This document shows positions 28,423-38,100 of a DNA stretch of 64,000 bases, one piece after another. The notes beneath the pieces were generated by a model. That model was not told where the DNA came from. It ran no database searches and worked only from the letters and a program-made list of their open reading frames with translations. Positions within the stretch are counted from its first letter, which is position 1. Each line of letters starts with the position of its first letter. The position numbers and the translations under genes are program-made. The stretch comes from Acinetobacter sp. ANC 4648 (GTDB lineage Bacteria; Pseudomonadota; Gammaproteobacteria; Pseudomonadales; Moraxellaceae), in the NCBI RefSeq assembly GCF_002135345.1, contig NZ_NEGI01000002.1, forward strand, positions 434,001 to 498,000, read 5' to 3'.

Positions 28423-29439
28423 TTAAACTTCTTGTCCTGAACGAAAATCAATGGCCTTATGGCGCCAATGTTCTTTCAATTGTGGCGTAAATTCTAAATT
28501 ATTTTCATCATAAACCGTACCATCTATTTCACGTGCAATCAGCCCCGCAATACTAACCATAGTATCAAAACCTTTTTGCACATCTGCATGTGGTAAAGCC
28601 AAGAAAAATGCCAAGCCTTGTACTTGTTCGCCAGACAACGTCTCTAAATCAAAACCAGCGGGGCCTTCATCTGTCAAACGCAGAACAGAGAACATGAGTG
28701 GACTGACTTCTTCAATGTTTTCATAACGATGAAAACATGACATTTCACCATAACGTAAACCATATTTTAGTAAAACTTTAAGTGTTTTATCACCCGATAA
28801 TGCCTTACGTGGATTGGGATGAACATTTAAAGCAATTAAGCTTTCAGCATTAGCCAAAGAGCATTCATCATCAAAACGTTGTTGCTCATGTAAATGCACA
28901 TCTAAAATACTGCTTTCTTCATCAAACTCTTTAATTTCAGCAGTTTCAACATTTGAACTGAGATTAAATTCAGCATCTGCTTGTGGAGGTTTAACTTCAG
29001 CACCCATTTGTGTTGGAGCTATTTTCTCTTGAGTAATCACAGCTTGAATTTGATTTTGTTGTTCTTGCTTGATAGTTGAAGGTGTCTGAGTATCTAATGA
29101 GGAAGCTAATTCCGATGCTGTTTCAGTCGCTACAGCAGCTTGTGTTACTGATGCTTCAGCTTCCACTTTTGGGGCTGCTTTTGCATCTTCAGCAAGATCG
29201 ACAGATGCCAGCGAATTTAAATGTGGCTCTACACGTTGTACATTTGCAGATGTTTCAGTTTCTGATTGTAATTGATCACGAACATGTCGCGGAATCACAG
29301 GCAGATTACTGTCTGAATTAACATGTAGTTCTGATTCTAATGAAGGTGCTGCATCATTTGACTTTCTCATGACCATTCTTAAGCCAACTAGAATAATAAT
29401 AACTGCAACAACAATTCCAATAATTGTGGTGATTTCCAT
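28423..29439 (-). CDS. zipA: Cell division protein ZipA
   Basis: This is an inner-membrane anchor that tethers FtsZ filaments to the membrane. It has 338 aa. TM helix at about 4-24 (TTIIGIVVAVIIILVGLRMV), then a long acidic/Gln/Ala/Thr linker (about 28-200). The C-terminal FtsZ-binding domain (about 205-330) includes GLRYGEMSCFHRYE, FSVLRLTDEGPAGFDLE and LALPHADVQKGFDTM. The start is one nucleotide after the smc stop, so it is co-translated. Genomic order smc-zipA-ligA is common in related gammaproteobacteria. Confidence 0.93.
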   Translation of the reverse strand: MEITTIIGIVVAVIIILVGLRMVMRKSNDAAPSLESELHVNSDSNLPVIPRHVRDQLQSETETSANVQRVEPHLNSLASVDLAEDAKAAPKVEAEASVTQAAVATETASELASSLDTQTPSTIKQEQQNQIQAVITQEKIAPTQMGAEVKPPQADAEFNLSSNVETAEIKEFDEESSILDVHLHEQQRFDDECSLANAESLIALNVHPNPRKALSGDKTLKVLLKYGLRYGEMSCFHRYENIEEVSPLMFSVLRLTDEGPAGFDLETLSGEQVQGLAFFLALPHADVQKGFDTMVSIAGLIAREIDGTVYDENNLEFTPQLKEHWRHKAIDFRSGQEV

Positions 29440-29440
29440 A

Positions 29441-32400
29441 CTAAGACTCCGCGGTTAGACCGTACTCTCTTGCCTCTTCTAAATTTACAGTGACGAGTTT
29501 TGATGTACCTGGTTCAGGCATGGTAACACCTAATAAATCTGTAGCCATCGTCATTGCAACTTTATTATGGGTAATATAAATAAATTGTACTTGTTCGGAT
29601 AATTCTTTTACTAAATTGCAAAAACGTCCAACATTAGCATCATCTAAAGGCGCATCCACTTCATCTAATACACAAAATGGTGCTGGATTTAATCGAAAGA
29701 TGGCAAACACTAAAGCCAGTGCTGTTAATGCTTTTTCACCACCTGAAAGCAGAGCCAATGAACTATTGCGTTTTCCTGGTGGACGAGCCATCAGTTTAAC
29801 CCCAGATTGCCAGTCACCTTCAAGACTTAAACTGGCTTCTCCACCTTCAAAGACTTTAGGAAATAAGTTTTGCAGCTCAACATTCACCTGATCAAAGGTA
29901 CTCATAAACAGTTTTTTGGTTTCCTGATCAATGCTGTGCATCGCATCTTTCAATTGCCCCACAGTATTTTCTAAATCTTGGATTTGATGACTCAATTCTT
30001 CAAAACGCTGTGATACTTCTACATATTCTTGCGAAGCCACTAAATTTACCGCACCCAATTTTTCAAATTGTTGCTGTGCTTGATCCATTCTTTGCTGATG
30101 ACTGGCTAAGTCAATCAACAGACCTGATTTCATCTCACTATTCAATGCATTAAGTTGATCTGAATAATGTTGCAAATCTGATTTAGCTGCTTGCCAAGCC
30201 AACCGTTTATCTTCAAGCTTACTACGTAATTGCTCATCATTTTGTTGATGTAAATGACGCATTTCTGTGAGCTGTTGTTGCTTGGCTTGAATGCTGTTCA
30301 ATTCAACTTGCCAATCACCCCACATTTTTTCCAGCTTTTCAGTCTGTTGTTGTTGCTCAATATATTGTGACTCTAAACTTGGTAATTCCAACTGTATCGG
30401 ATCAACAAATTTTTTAGCCTGATCTATTTGGTTTAATAGTTGCTGATATTGCGCCTGCATGAATGTTAAATCTTTTTCCAACAATTCAACTTGTTGCTGA
30501 CTCTGTACAATCAAACGACGCGCCGCTTCCAGCTCATGTTGCTTTAAGATGAACTGTTGTTGCAGCTCATCAACCCGTTCACTTAACTCATCTAATTTAT
30601 ATTGCCAAGTCTTATATTCAGGTAAGTTCTGCTCTAACTTTAACATTAAAGCATGTAAATCAATTTCGACATCATCCTTTTGCATGGCATCTTCTTCAAG
30701 TTGCACATCAAGCTGCTGTAATTGATCACTAAGCTGTACTTTTTGTAGGTCAAATGCCTGAGCTGCAGCTTGTTGTTTGGCAAATTGAAGATCCAATTGC
30801 TGTAACTGTTTTTGTTGTGTTTTTAGTCTTTCCTGATCGACATGCAAACGCTCTTGTAAATCAGCAAAATATTTTTGTAAATTTGGAAGTTGAGCTTCCG
30901 CATTCATCAACTTCGTATTTAATCTTGTAAGTGAACTTTCAATTTCTTCTAAACGAATACGATGGCTCAATGCACCTTGTGCCGCCTGACTCGCTTCATC
31001 AAAGAATAATCCGATGACCCAATCTGGCCCCACCTGATAACCATCCAAACTCAGGATAGATTGACCAATTTGCAGTTTCGACTGCATTGTCAGTGCCTGT
31101 GGTAAATTTTCTGCAATAGCAACTTCACTCCACAAAGAAGATTGCGGAGATTCGATCCAATCTGCCAAACAGCTTAAGCCTTCGATTTGAATTGATGTAA
31201 TATTTGTGACTGGATTTAATTGACGAGCCAAGCCATCTGTAAATGACGATATGTCATCAACCAGATGTGCAGCCAACCATTTCGCTAAAAATGTTTCAAC
31301 TAAATGGGCATGTATTTTGCCTAATTGGCTCAATTGTAAGACATGCAGCAATTGTACCGCATTGGCATCTACTTTGACCGTATTTTTGGCCATAAGCTGA
31401 TTTAAATTTTTTTGTTCAGATTGCAAAATTTGAACTTCAGATTTTAAGGTTGAAATCTGCATTTTTTGTTGGGTAATCTGTGCTTGAGCCAATTCTAACT
31501 GGATTTTCGACTCACTCATTTTCTGTTCAAGTTGAACAATTTCATGCTGTGCTTTGGCTTGATCTTGTTGCAGTTGCAGCACATCATCTTGGTGAAACTG
31601 GTGTTGAATCTGCGTAGCTTGAGTTTTTAAAATTTCTTTTTGCTGTTCAATCCGCGCAACATTCTTGGCCAACTGTTCAATTTGGGTCTGCATCTGTACT
31701 TTTTGCTGCTGTTGCTTTTCAACTTGAACTTTGATCTGTTCAAATTGTTGTTGAGCATGTAGCTGTTGTGATTTTAAATCGATCAGACTCTGGTTACGTT
31801 GCTGAATATCTGCTTCAGCATGAGTGAATGCTTCATTCTGCACTTCCAACTGACTTTGCAATGTTTCCAATTGTAGATCTATCAACTGAATTCGTTCTTT
31901 AGTTTGAATTTTCTGTTGTTCCAGCTGCCCTAAAATTTCTGTATTTTGCTGAAATAAGGTTTGCTTTTGTTGCAAGGTCATCTGCAATTCAGATAACTTT
32001 TTTTCTGCCTGCTGCCACTCATTTTGTAAAGGTGTGGATTGCTGAATCAAACGTTGAAACAATTCACTGGTCGAGCTTAAATCATGTTCCAGCGTGGTCA
32101 TATCAGAGCGAACCAGTTTAAAATGCTCACCCAACTCTGTCATCTGAACAGTATATTCTTCCTGCAAACGACTACTTTGTTCACATTGAAAAGATAAAGT
32201 TTCAATTTTAAGCGTCCGAATTTCAGTTTCTAATGTTTTATATTGAACGGCTGTTTCAGACTGACGCTTTAAGGTTTTCAGTTGTGACTTAAGTTCAGAA
32301 GCAATATCTTGTAAACGATCCAAATTTTGTGACGTATGTTCTAAATGTTGCAGCGTTTCCCGACGACGGGCTTGATAACGCGATACACCTGCAGCTTCTT

Positions 32401-32893
32401 CAATAAAGATACGCATCTCTTCTGGCTTGGCATCGACTAAACGATTAATCATGCCCTGCTCAATAATCGAGTAAGAACGTGGCCCTAAACCTGTACCTAA
32501 GAAAATATCGGTAATATCACGACGACGACACTTAGTACCATTCAGAAAATATTCTGACCTTCCATCTCGGGTCACTTGGCGCCGTACAGCAAGCTCTGTG
32601 TAGGCCTTATATGTACCACCCAACTTGCCATAAGTATTTTCAAAGCGTAGTTCTACACTGGCCATCCCCACAGGTTTTCGCTTGACCGTTCCTGTAAAAA
32701 TAACATCCTGCATACTGCCACCGCGCAATTGCCGCGCACTGGACTCTCCCATAACCCAACGAATGGCATCAATGACATTCGATTTTCCACAACCGTTTGG
32801 CCCAACCACTGCGGTACGATTTTGTTTAAATTGTAATGTTGTACTATCGGCAAATGATTTAAAGCCAGAAAGTTTTAAGCTGCTTAATCGCAT
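29441..32893 (-). CDS. smc: Chromosome segregation protein SMC
   Basis: This is the ATPase core of the Smc-ScpAB condensin. It has 1150 aa. Walker A GPNGCGKSN at 31-39, a coiled-coil arm (about 165-500), a hinge (about 505-660, including HAHLVETFLAKWLA), and the return coiled coil to about 990. The ABC signature LLSGGEKALTALAL and Walker B FCVLDEVDAPLDD lie near the C-terminus. The coiled coils are very Gln-rich. AGGAC precedes the ATG, 10 nt after the stop of the gntR-type gene, so the two are likely one transcript. Confidence 0.96.
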   Translation of the reverse strand: MRLSSLKLSGFKSFADSTTLQFKQNRTAVVGPNGCGKSNVIDAIRWVMGESSARQLRGGSMQDVIFTGTVKRKPVGMASVELRFENTYGKLGGTYKAYTELAVRRQVTRDGRSEYFLNGTKCRRRDITDIFLGTGLGPRSYSIIEQGMINRLVDAKPEEMRIFIEEAAGVSRYQARRRETLQHLEHTSQNLDRLQDIASELKSQLKTLKRQSETAVQYKTLETEIRTLKIETLSFQCEQSSRLQEEYTVQMTELGEHFKLVRSDMTTLEHDLSSTSELFQRLIQQSTPLQNEWQQAEKKLSELQMTLQQKQTLFQQNTEILGQLEQQKIQTKERIQLIDLQLETLQSQLEVQNEAFTHAEADIQQRNQSLIDLKSQQLHAQQQFEQIKVQVEKQQQQKVQMQTQIEQLAKNVARIEQQKEILKTQATQIQHQFHQDDVLQLQQDQAKAQHEIVQLEQKMSESKIQLELAQAQITQQKMQISTLKSEVQILQSEQKNLNQLMAKNTVKVDANAVQLLHVLQLSQLGKIHAHLVETFLAKWLAAHLVDDISSFTDGLARQLNPVTNITSIQIEGLSCLADWIESPQSSLWSEVAIAENLPQALTMQSKLQIGQSILSLDGYQVGPDWVIGLFFDEASQAAQGALSHRIRLEEIESSLTRLNTKLMNAEAQLPNLQKYFADLQERLHVDQERLKTQQKQLQQLDLQFAKQQAAAQAFDLQKVQLSDQLQQLDVQLEEDAMQKDDVEIDLHALMLKLEQNLPEYKTWQYKLDELSERVDELQQQFILKQHELEAARRLIVQSQQQVELLEKDLTFMQAQYQQLLNQIDQAKKFVDPIQLELPSLESQYIEQQQQTEKLEKMWGDWQVELNSIQAKQQQLTEMRHLHQQNDEQLRSKLEDKRLAWQAAKSDLQHYSDQLNALNSEMKSGLLIDLASHQQRMDQAQQQFEKLGAVNLVASQEYVEVSQRFEELSHQIQDLENTVGQLKDAMHSIDQETKKLFMSTFDQVNVELQNLFPKVFEGGEASLSLEGDWQSGVKLMARPPGKRNSSLALLSGGEKALTALALVFAIFRLNPAPFCVLDEVDAPLDDANVGRFCNLVKELSEQVQFIYITHNKVAMTMATDLLGVTMPEPGTSKLVTVNLEEAREYGLTAES

Positions 32894-32903
32894 AGTGTCC
32901 TAA

Positions 32904-33599
32904 TTATCGACGCGATCTACGCGCCCAAGCTAATTCAATTTGTTTCATTCGTGTCAGTGATTCCAACACGAGATTGCGCAAGTGTCGACAAAAATCTTCC
33001 ATAAATAAAGTAGCTTGTTGTGATTTTCGGATTAAAATTGCATCGATCACCAATTTTATCAGTTCTAAAGCTTCTTGTAGCTCACGCCGTGAAGTATTTA
33101 AGGTTAAAAAATAACTGCGACGGATAGATGGAAGTAATTCTTGATAAAATTTCATTAAATATGAATTTGCGACCATCTCTTGCTGTTCAGATAAAAAGTG
33201 AAAAATTGCATCATAAAATTTTTCAGTATTGCCTTGCTTGACTTGCTCAATCAGAAAATCAAGTAATTGTTGTAAGGCTTCCGCTTCATGACTGCGCCAC
33301 GTCTCACTCATGCGCTGTACAATTTGCCCCAAAAATAAAGCGCTGGTCTCAAATAAGGCACGAACTTGTTGTGCAGACATTTCCGAAACAATCGCACCAC
33401 GACGCGGATATATTTCAATTAGACGGGTCCGCTCTAATAATAGCAACGCTTCACGCACAGAACCACGGCTTACATCCATTTCTTTGGCGATACGTAATTC
33501 TTGTATTCTCTCACCTTCGACCAACTCACCACTGATAATTTGTTCACTTATATGTTTGGCGATTTGTTCTGATAGGCTCTCTACTTCATCCACTTGCAT
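32904..33599 (-). CDS. GntR-family transcriptional regulator (FadR subfamily)
   Basis: The protein has 231 aa. The N-terminal winged helix-turn-helix (about 10-75) shows ISGELVEGERIQELRIAKEM and SRGSVREALLLLE, followed by the basic wing PRRGAIVSEM. The helical C-terminal half (about 80-215) is FCD-like but lacks an obvious run of metal-binding His residues. Ligand is unknown. It opens the operon ahead of smc, zipA and ligA. Two palindromes lie upstream. One of them (33685-33697) fits the FadR-subfamily operator pattern, suggesting autoregulation. Confidence 0.85.
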   Translation of the reverse strand: MQVDEVESLSEQIAKHISEQIISGELVEGERIQELRIAKEMDVSRGSVREALLLLERTRLIEIYPRRGAIVSEMSAQQVRALFETSALFLGQIVQRMSETWRSHEAEALQQLLDFLIEQVKQGNTEKFYDAIFHFLSEQQEMVANSYLMKFYQELLPSIRRSYFLTLNTSRRELQEALELIKLVIDAILIRKSQQATLFMEDFCRHLRNLVLESLTRMKQIELAWARRSRR

Positions 33600-33627
33600 A
33601 GATATCCTGTCTTGTTTTTTATTATGA

Positions 33628-33672
33628 CCGTGCTTCGATCAATTATGATGTTTTTAACTGATCGAAGCACGG
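33628..33672. repeat. Perfect 14-bp inverted repeat upstream of the GntR gene
   Basis: CCGTGCTTCGATCA (33628-33641) and TGATCGAAGCACGG (33659-33672) are exact inverted copies around a 17-nt AT-rich loop. There is no following T run on either strand, so it is not a standard terminator. It would fold in the 5' leader or act as a binding site. Confidence 0.75.
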
Positions 33673-33684
33673 TTTGACTATGTC

Positions 33685-33697
33685 ATTGTCAGACAAT
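33685..33697. promoter_or_regulatory. Candidate GntR/FadR-type operator
   Basis: ATTGTC-A-GACAAT is a perfect 13-bp palindrome. It contains TTGTCAGACAA, which fits the T-N-G-T-N3-A-C-N-A pattern of FadR-subfamily sites. It lies 86-98 nt before the regulator's start codon. Binding by the adjacent regulator is inference. Confidence 0.5.
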
Positions 33698-33751
33698 TTT
33701 TTAAATTTTATGTCAATTGGTTTGTCTTACTGAGTCCGATTGTTCTCAACC

Positions 33752-34555
33752 TTAAGACATAATCCCTTGATAAGTGAAATAAAGACCAATGACCGTCAGT
33801 AAACAAGCAAAACATTTTTTTAACATCACCGCAGATAGTGCATGTGCCACTTTGGCACCGAGTTTCGCGGTAATAAAACTCATAATACTAATCCCGATAA
33901 AGGCATAAATATGCACATAGCCAATCGCATTTTTGATTTCAACATGTTCTTGCGCACCAAAAAACATAAATCCTATTGCACCAGCTATTGCAATCGGTAA
34001 GCCACAAGCCGCTGAAGTCGCTACAGCTTTCTGCATCACCACCCCATTTTTATTTAAATAAGGCACTGTCAGGCTACCACCACCGATCCCAAAAATTGCC
34101 GATGCCATCCCAATTCCTCCGCCAGCCAAAAGTTGCATCGGTACTGTTGGTAAATGTTTGGATTCATCCACTGCAACATGGGCACCTTTAAACATTTTAA
34201 AGGCCACCCAAATGGCAAATATACCAATAATCAGTTGCAAATTTGAACCTGAAAGAATACCGGCAATTCCCGCACCAATAAAAGATCCAATCACTAAGCC
34301 TGGTGCAAGATTCTTAAACACAGGCCATAATACCGCCCCTTTTTTATGATGCGCAGTTACAGAACTAATAGATGTCACAATAATTGTGGCAAGCGAAGTT
34401 CCCAATGCCAGATGCATAATAATGCTGGAGTCGTAGCCCATATGCGTAAAAACCACATATAAAATTGGGACAATAATTAATCCACCACCCACACCAAATA
34501 ATCCAGCTGCAAATCCAGCGAGTGCACCAATCGCTAAATATATAATTAACTCCAC
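33752..34555 (-). CDS. TauE/SafE-family sulfite/organosulfonate exporter-like permease
   Basis: This is an inner-membrane protein of 267 aa with about eight hydrophobic segments. It shows the family repeats GFAAGLFGVGGGLIIVPIL in the N-terminal half and GMASAIFGIGGGSLTVPYL in the C-terminal half. The family is thought to export sulfur-containing anions; the substrate here is unknown. The start is GTG at 34555, with GAGGG a few nt before it. A 47-bp segment covering this start and ribosome site recurs at 39964-40010 ahead of birA. Confidence 0.9.
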   Translation of the reverse strand: MELIIYLAIGALAGFAAGLFGVGGGLIIVPILYVVFTHMGYDSSIIMHLALGTSLATIIVTSISSVTAHHKKGAVLWPVFKNLAPGLVIGSFIGAGIAGILSGSNLQLIIGIFAIWVAFKMFKGAHVAVDESKHLPTVPMQLLAGGGIGMASAIFGIGGGSLTVPYLNKNGVVMQKAVATSAACGLPIAIAGAIGFMFFGAQEHVEIKNAIGYVHIYAFIGISIMSFITAKLGAKVAHALSAVMLKKCFACLLTVIGLYFTYQGIMS

Positions 34556-34565
34556 AAATGTTCCC
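34519..34565. repeat. Direct repeat copy A (5' end of the TauE-type gene)
   Basis: This 47-bp segment spans the ribosome site, GTG start and first dozen codons of the exporter gene. It matches 39964-40010 at 42 of 47 positions in the same orientation. Confidence 0.7.
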
Positions 34566-35046
34566 TCATTTTTTTCAGATTCAAATTAAACTTTATAACC
34601 TATCTATCCTGATGCAATATTTCTTACATCTAGTTTTCTCGCTAAACTAGTATAACCACTAGAACTTCCTAACTTTCAAATCACCATTAAGTTTTAATGC
34701 AACTTGTGATATTTATGCGCCATATCATGTAGATTTTCTGCATCTAAAATTCACGAATATTATAGATTTATACTTCTTAAATACAACATTAGACTATCAA
34801 GCCCCATCAAAATCTCTCTGCCAAATGGTCTTAAAATTAATATGCCAGTATCTTAATTCTTAGCGTTGCCAAGTAAATATTCACTTCCAATTTATAGTCT
34901 TATTTTATATCAGCATTCAGAATACATTTATTTTTTACTACACTCGTTATTACTAAAAAGACATTTATACAAGAGCTTAGATCCACACAATAAACTGCTG
35001 ATTTTAAGTATTATTTCTAAAAAACAAATTTTTTCCTTCACAAATA
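34566..35046. other. AT-rich intergenic region upstream of the TauE-type gene
   Basis: About 480 bp between the divergent start of the exporter gene and the end of the adhesin gene. An open frame on the + strand from 34866 is TTG-started, lacks a ribosome site and runs into the adhesin gene, so I do not accept it. I see no other structure. Confidence 0.4.
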
Positions 35047-35082
35047 TAAAAAGCCAATTGACGTATCAATTGGCTTTTTATT
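35047..35082 (-). terminator. Terminator after the adhesin gene
   Basis: AAAAGCCAATTGA / TCAATTGGCTTTT is a perfect 13-bp stem with T runs, about 27 nt beyond the adhesin stop. Confidence 0.9.
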
Positions 35083-35108
35083 ATATGTATCAATATAAAT
35101 TTATTAAG

Positions 35109-38100
35109 TTAGCCAATAATAATTTGACCATTATGAAGTAAATCATCTAAGTTCAAATTACCTTGCTTTTCAATTAGAAGTAGATCACTCCAAGCATGTG
35201 TATCACCGACTTTACCATCACGATCAACTTTCATCACAACATTACCATGATTATCATTATCCAGTTTAATATACTCACTGATATTGCTCTGATCTTCTAG
35301 CAAGCCTACAAAGAAGTCTTTATCAAACTTAATTTTATCATTTGCTTCATAGTCAACCCAGGTATCTTTACCATTTCCAGCCGTTGCATCGACAGCATCT
35401 AATACATTATAAATAAGCGTGTCATTACCACGTCCAGTTGAAATGATATCATCACCAGCTCCTCCTTCGACAATATCATCACCGGCACCTGCAATAATAA
35501 TGTCATCTCCATCACCCCCTTTAATCGTATCATTCCCACCTTTCGTTGTAGGGTCAGCAGCATCAGCGGCAATAAAGTCTCGAAAGTGTTCTTTTAGGTA
35601 GCCATATACTTGTTGCTCAGTTGGTGCTATCCCACCCGTTACTTCTGCTTTTAGATAATCGACTAACGTGGAATAACCAGAATACTGTGGATTTTTAAGG
35701 ACATCGCGGCCTATCCATGTTAAATGATCTGTATTTACTGAATCGCCAAACAGAATATCATTGCCTGCACCGCCTTCAACAATATCATCACCTACCGCTA
35801 TAGGTTCAAAGTTTTTCGATCCACCAATCATATAAGAAATTAATGCTTCTTTAGTCTCTAATACTTGTGTTGATCCTGTATTAGTAGGACTCCAGTTGTC
35901 AATTTTATGACCATTATCATCGGTATTGTCATATCTTTTAACATTGGCTAGATCGACTTCACCTAACCCAACAGAAAATACCTTACTTTCTTCTGCTATG
36001 AGCTTAAATTTATCATCTCGATTTTTCCATGCAGCATCTGATTTATCACTCGGATCACCATCGGTAATATAATAGGTTTGATTTTCAAAACCATTATTAT
36101 GTTGAGTAAACCATTTATGTGCTTCCGCAAAGCCAGCTTCAGGAGATGTTCCTTGATTTTCTTGTGGAATACTATCAATGATATTAAAAATTTCATTTAA
36201 ATTATTCTGTGTGACCACAAAACTGCCATAACTCTTCGCAGCATAATCAAAGGTTATCAATGTAAAATTGGTTGTACCAGCATTACCTGCAATTTGATCA
36301 AGAAAAAGCTTTATACCTTCTTTCGCAATACTCATTCGCGTTTCAGCACTCTGAGAATTTAGCGGATAATACATACTTCCTGATGTATCTAAAATCAACG
36401 CAACATTATAATCTTTGCCATTCACAAAGTTAGTTTTTACACCACCACGGTCACCAACAAGCACATCATCGCCCGCTCCACCAATAATAGTATTATTACC
36501 ATTTGACTCTACATTTAATTCAGGTGTTACATTTGCAGCAACTTTGATATCTGTATTACCAGCTTTATCTATGACCTGAATCGAAGGTACTTTTCCATTT
36601 AAAATAACGCCAGTAAAGATCACATTACCACTGTTATCAATATGAACTGTTCCCCCCAAAGCATTCCCATCTTCATCAACCAGTTTCACACTCGTCAAAT
36701 CTGTAGTATCAATATCATCTGGGTTTATTTGGGTCTTAACCGTTGTTTGTCCATTCGTATCAGTTTGATAGGTTGGTTTTCCAGCATTAGTAACTGTATC
36801 CACTTTTACATCATAAGTAGTTTCTGATGTGGACAGAACCTTATCATTTGCATCCACAACTGTTGCTATCAGTTTGTTATCACCATCAACTAAAGGTCTT
36901 TTTAGCTGTGTTTCAGCTAAAGCCCAAGCACCATTTAAACCAACCGTTGTACGACCAATCTCATTCCCATGTTGGTCTTTTACCACGAGAATAGAACCTT
37001 CAAGTACATTATGGGTTGTACCAGTAATAGTTGGTTTATTATCGTTGGTTAATTCCCCATGATGAATGACGCCAGTCTTACCACCAACGACATTATCCTC
37101 ATAACCAGTAATCTTAACATTAAGCTCCCGATCTAGGCCTTTGCTTTCATCTTCTGGTGTGCTCGGATCATCTGTTTTTATTCGACCCAAGCTATCTGTT
37201 GCATCAACTGGCTTGCCATTGCGATCTGTGGTTATTGCCGTTAGCGTCAAATCACCATCTGCAAACGTCGCTGGAACGTCTGCCGTATAACTGCCATCTG
37301 GATTGACAGTGGTTTCTACGGTTGCTGTGAGTGGCTGACCCTCTGCTGTTTGGCCTGTAATCTGAATCGTGACTTTGGAACCCGCAGCGACATCCGTTGT
37401 ACCACCAGTAATCTGACCGTGTGTATCGACCTTCACCGTAATCGCACCATCTACTCGATCTAGGCCTTTGCTTTCATCTTCTGGTGTGCTCGGATCATCT
37501 GTTTTTATTCGACCCAAGCTATCTGTTGCATCAACTGGCTTGCCATTGCGATCTGTGGTTATTGCCGTTAGCGTCAAATCACCATCTGCAAACGTCGCTG
37601 GAACGTCTGCCGTATAACTGCCATCTGGATTGACAGTGGTTTCTACGGTTGCTGTGAGTGGCTGACCCTCTGCTGTTTGGCCTGTAATCTGAATCGTGAC
37701 TTTGGAACCTGCAGCGACATCCGTTGTAGCACCAGTAATTTGACCGTGTGTATCGACCTTCACCGTAATCGCACCATCTACTCGATCTAGGCCTTTGCTT
37801 TCATCTTCTGCTGTGCTCGGATCATCTGTTTTTATTCGACCCAAGCTGTCTGTTGCATCGACTGGCTTGCCATTGCGATCTGTAGTTATTGCCGTTAGTG
37901 TCAAATCACCATCCGCAAACGTCGCTGGAACGTCTGCCGTATAACTGCCATCTGGATTGACCGTGGTTTCTACGGTTGCTGTGAGTGGCTGACCCTCTGC
38001 TGTTTGGCCTGTAATCTGAATCGTGACTTTGGAACCTGCAGCGACATCCGTTGTAGCACCAGTAATTTGACCGTGTGTATCGACCTTCACCGTAATCGCA

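Noticed and set aside
34866-35141. 91-codon open frame on the + strand
   Set aside because: TTG start, no ribosome site, low-complexity hydrophobic product, and overlap with the adhesin terminator and 3' end. It is a chance frame.
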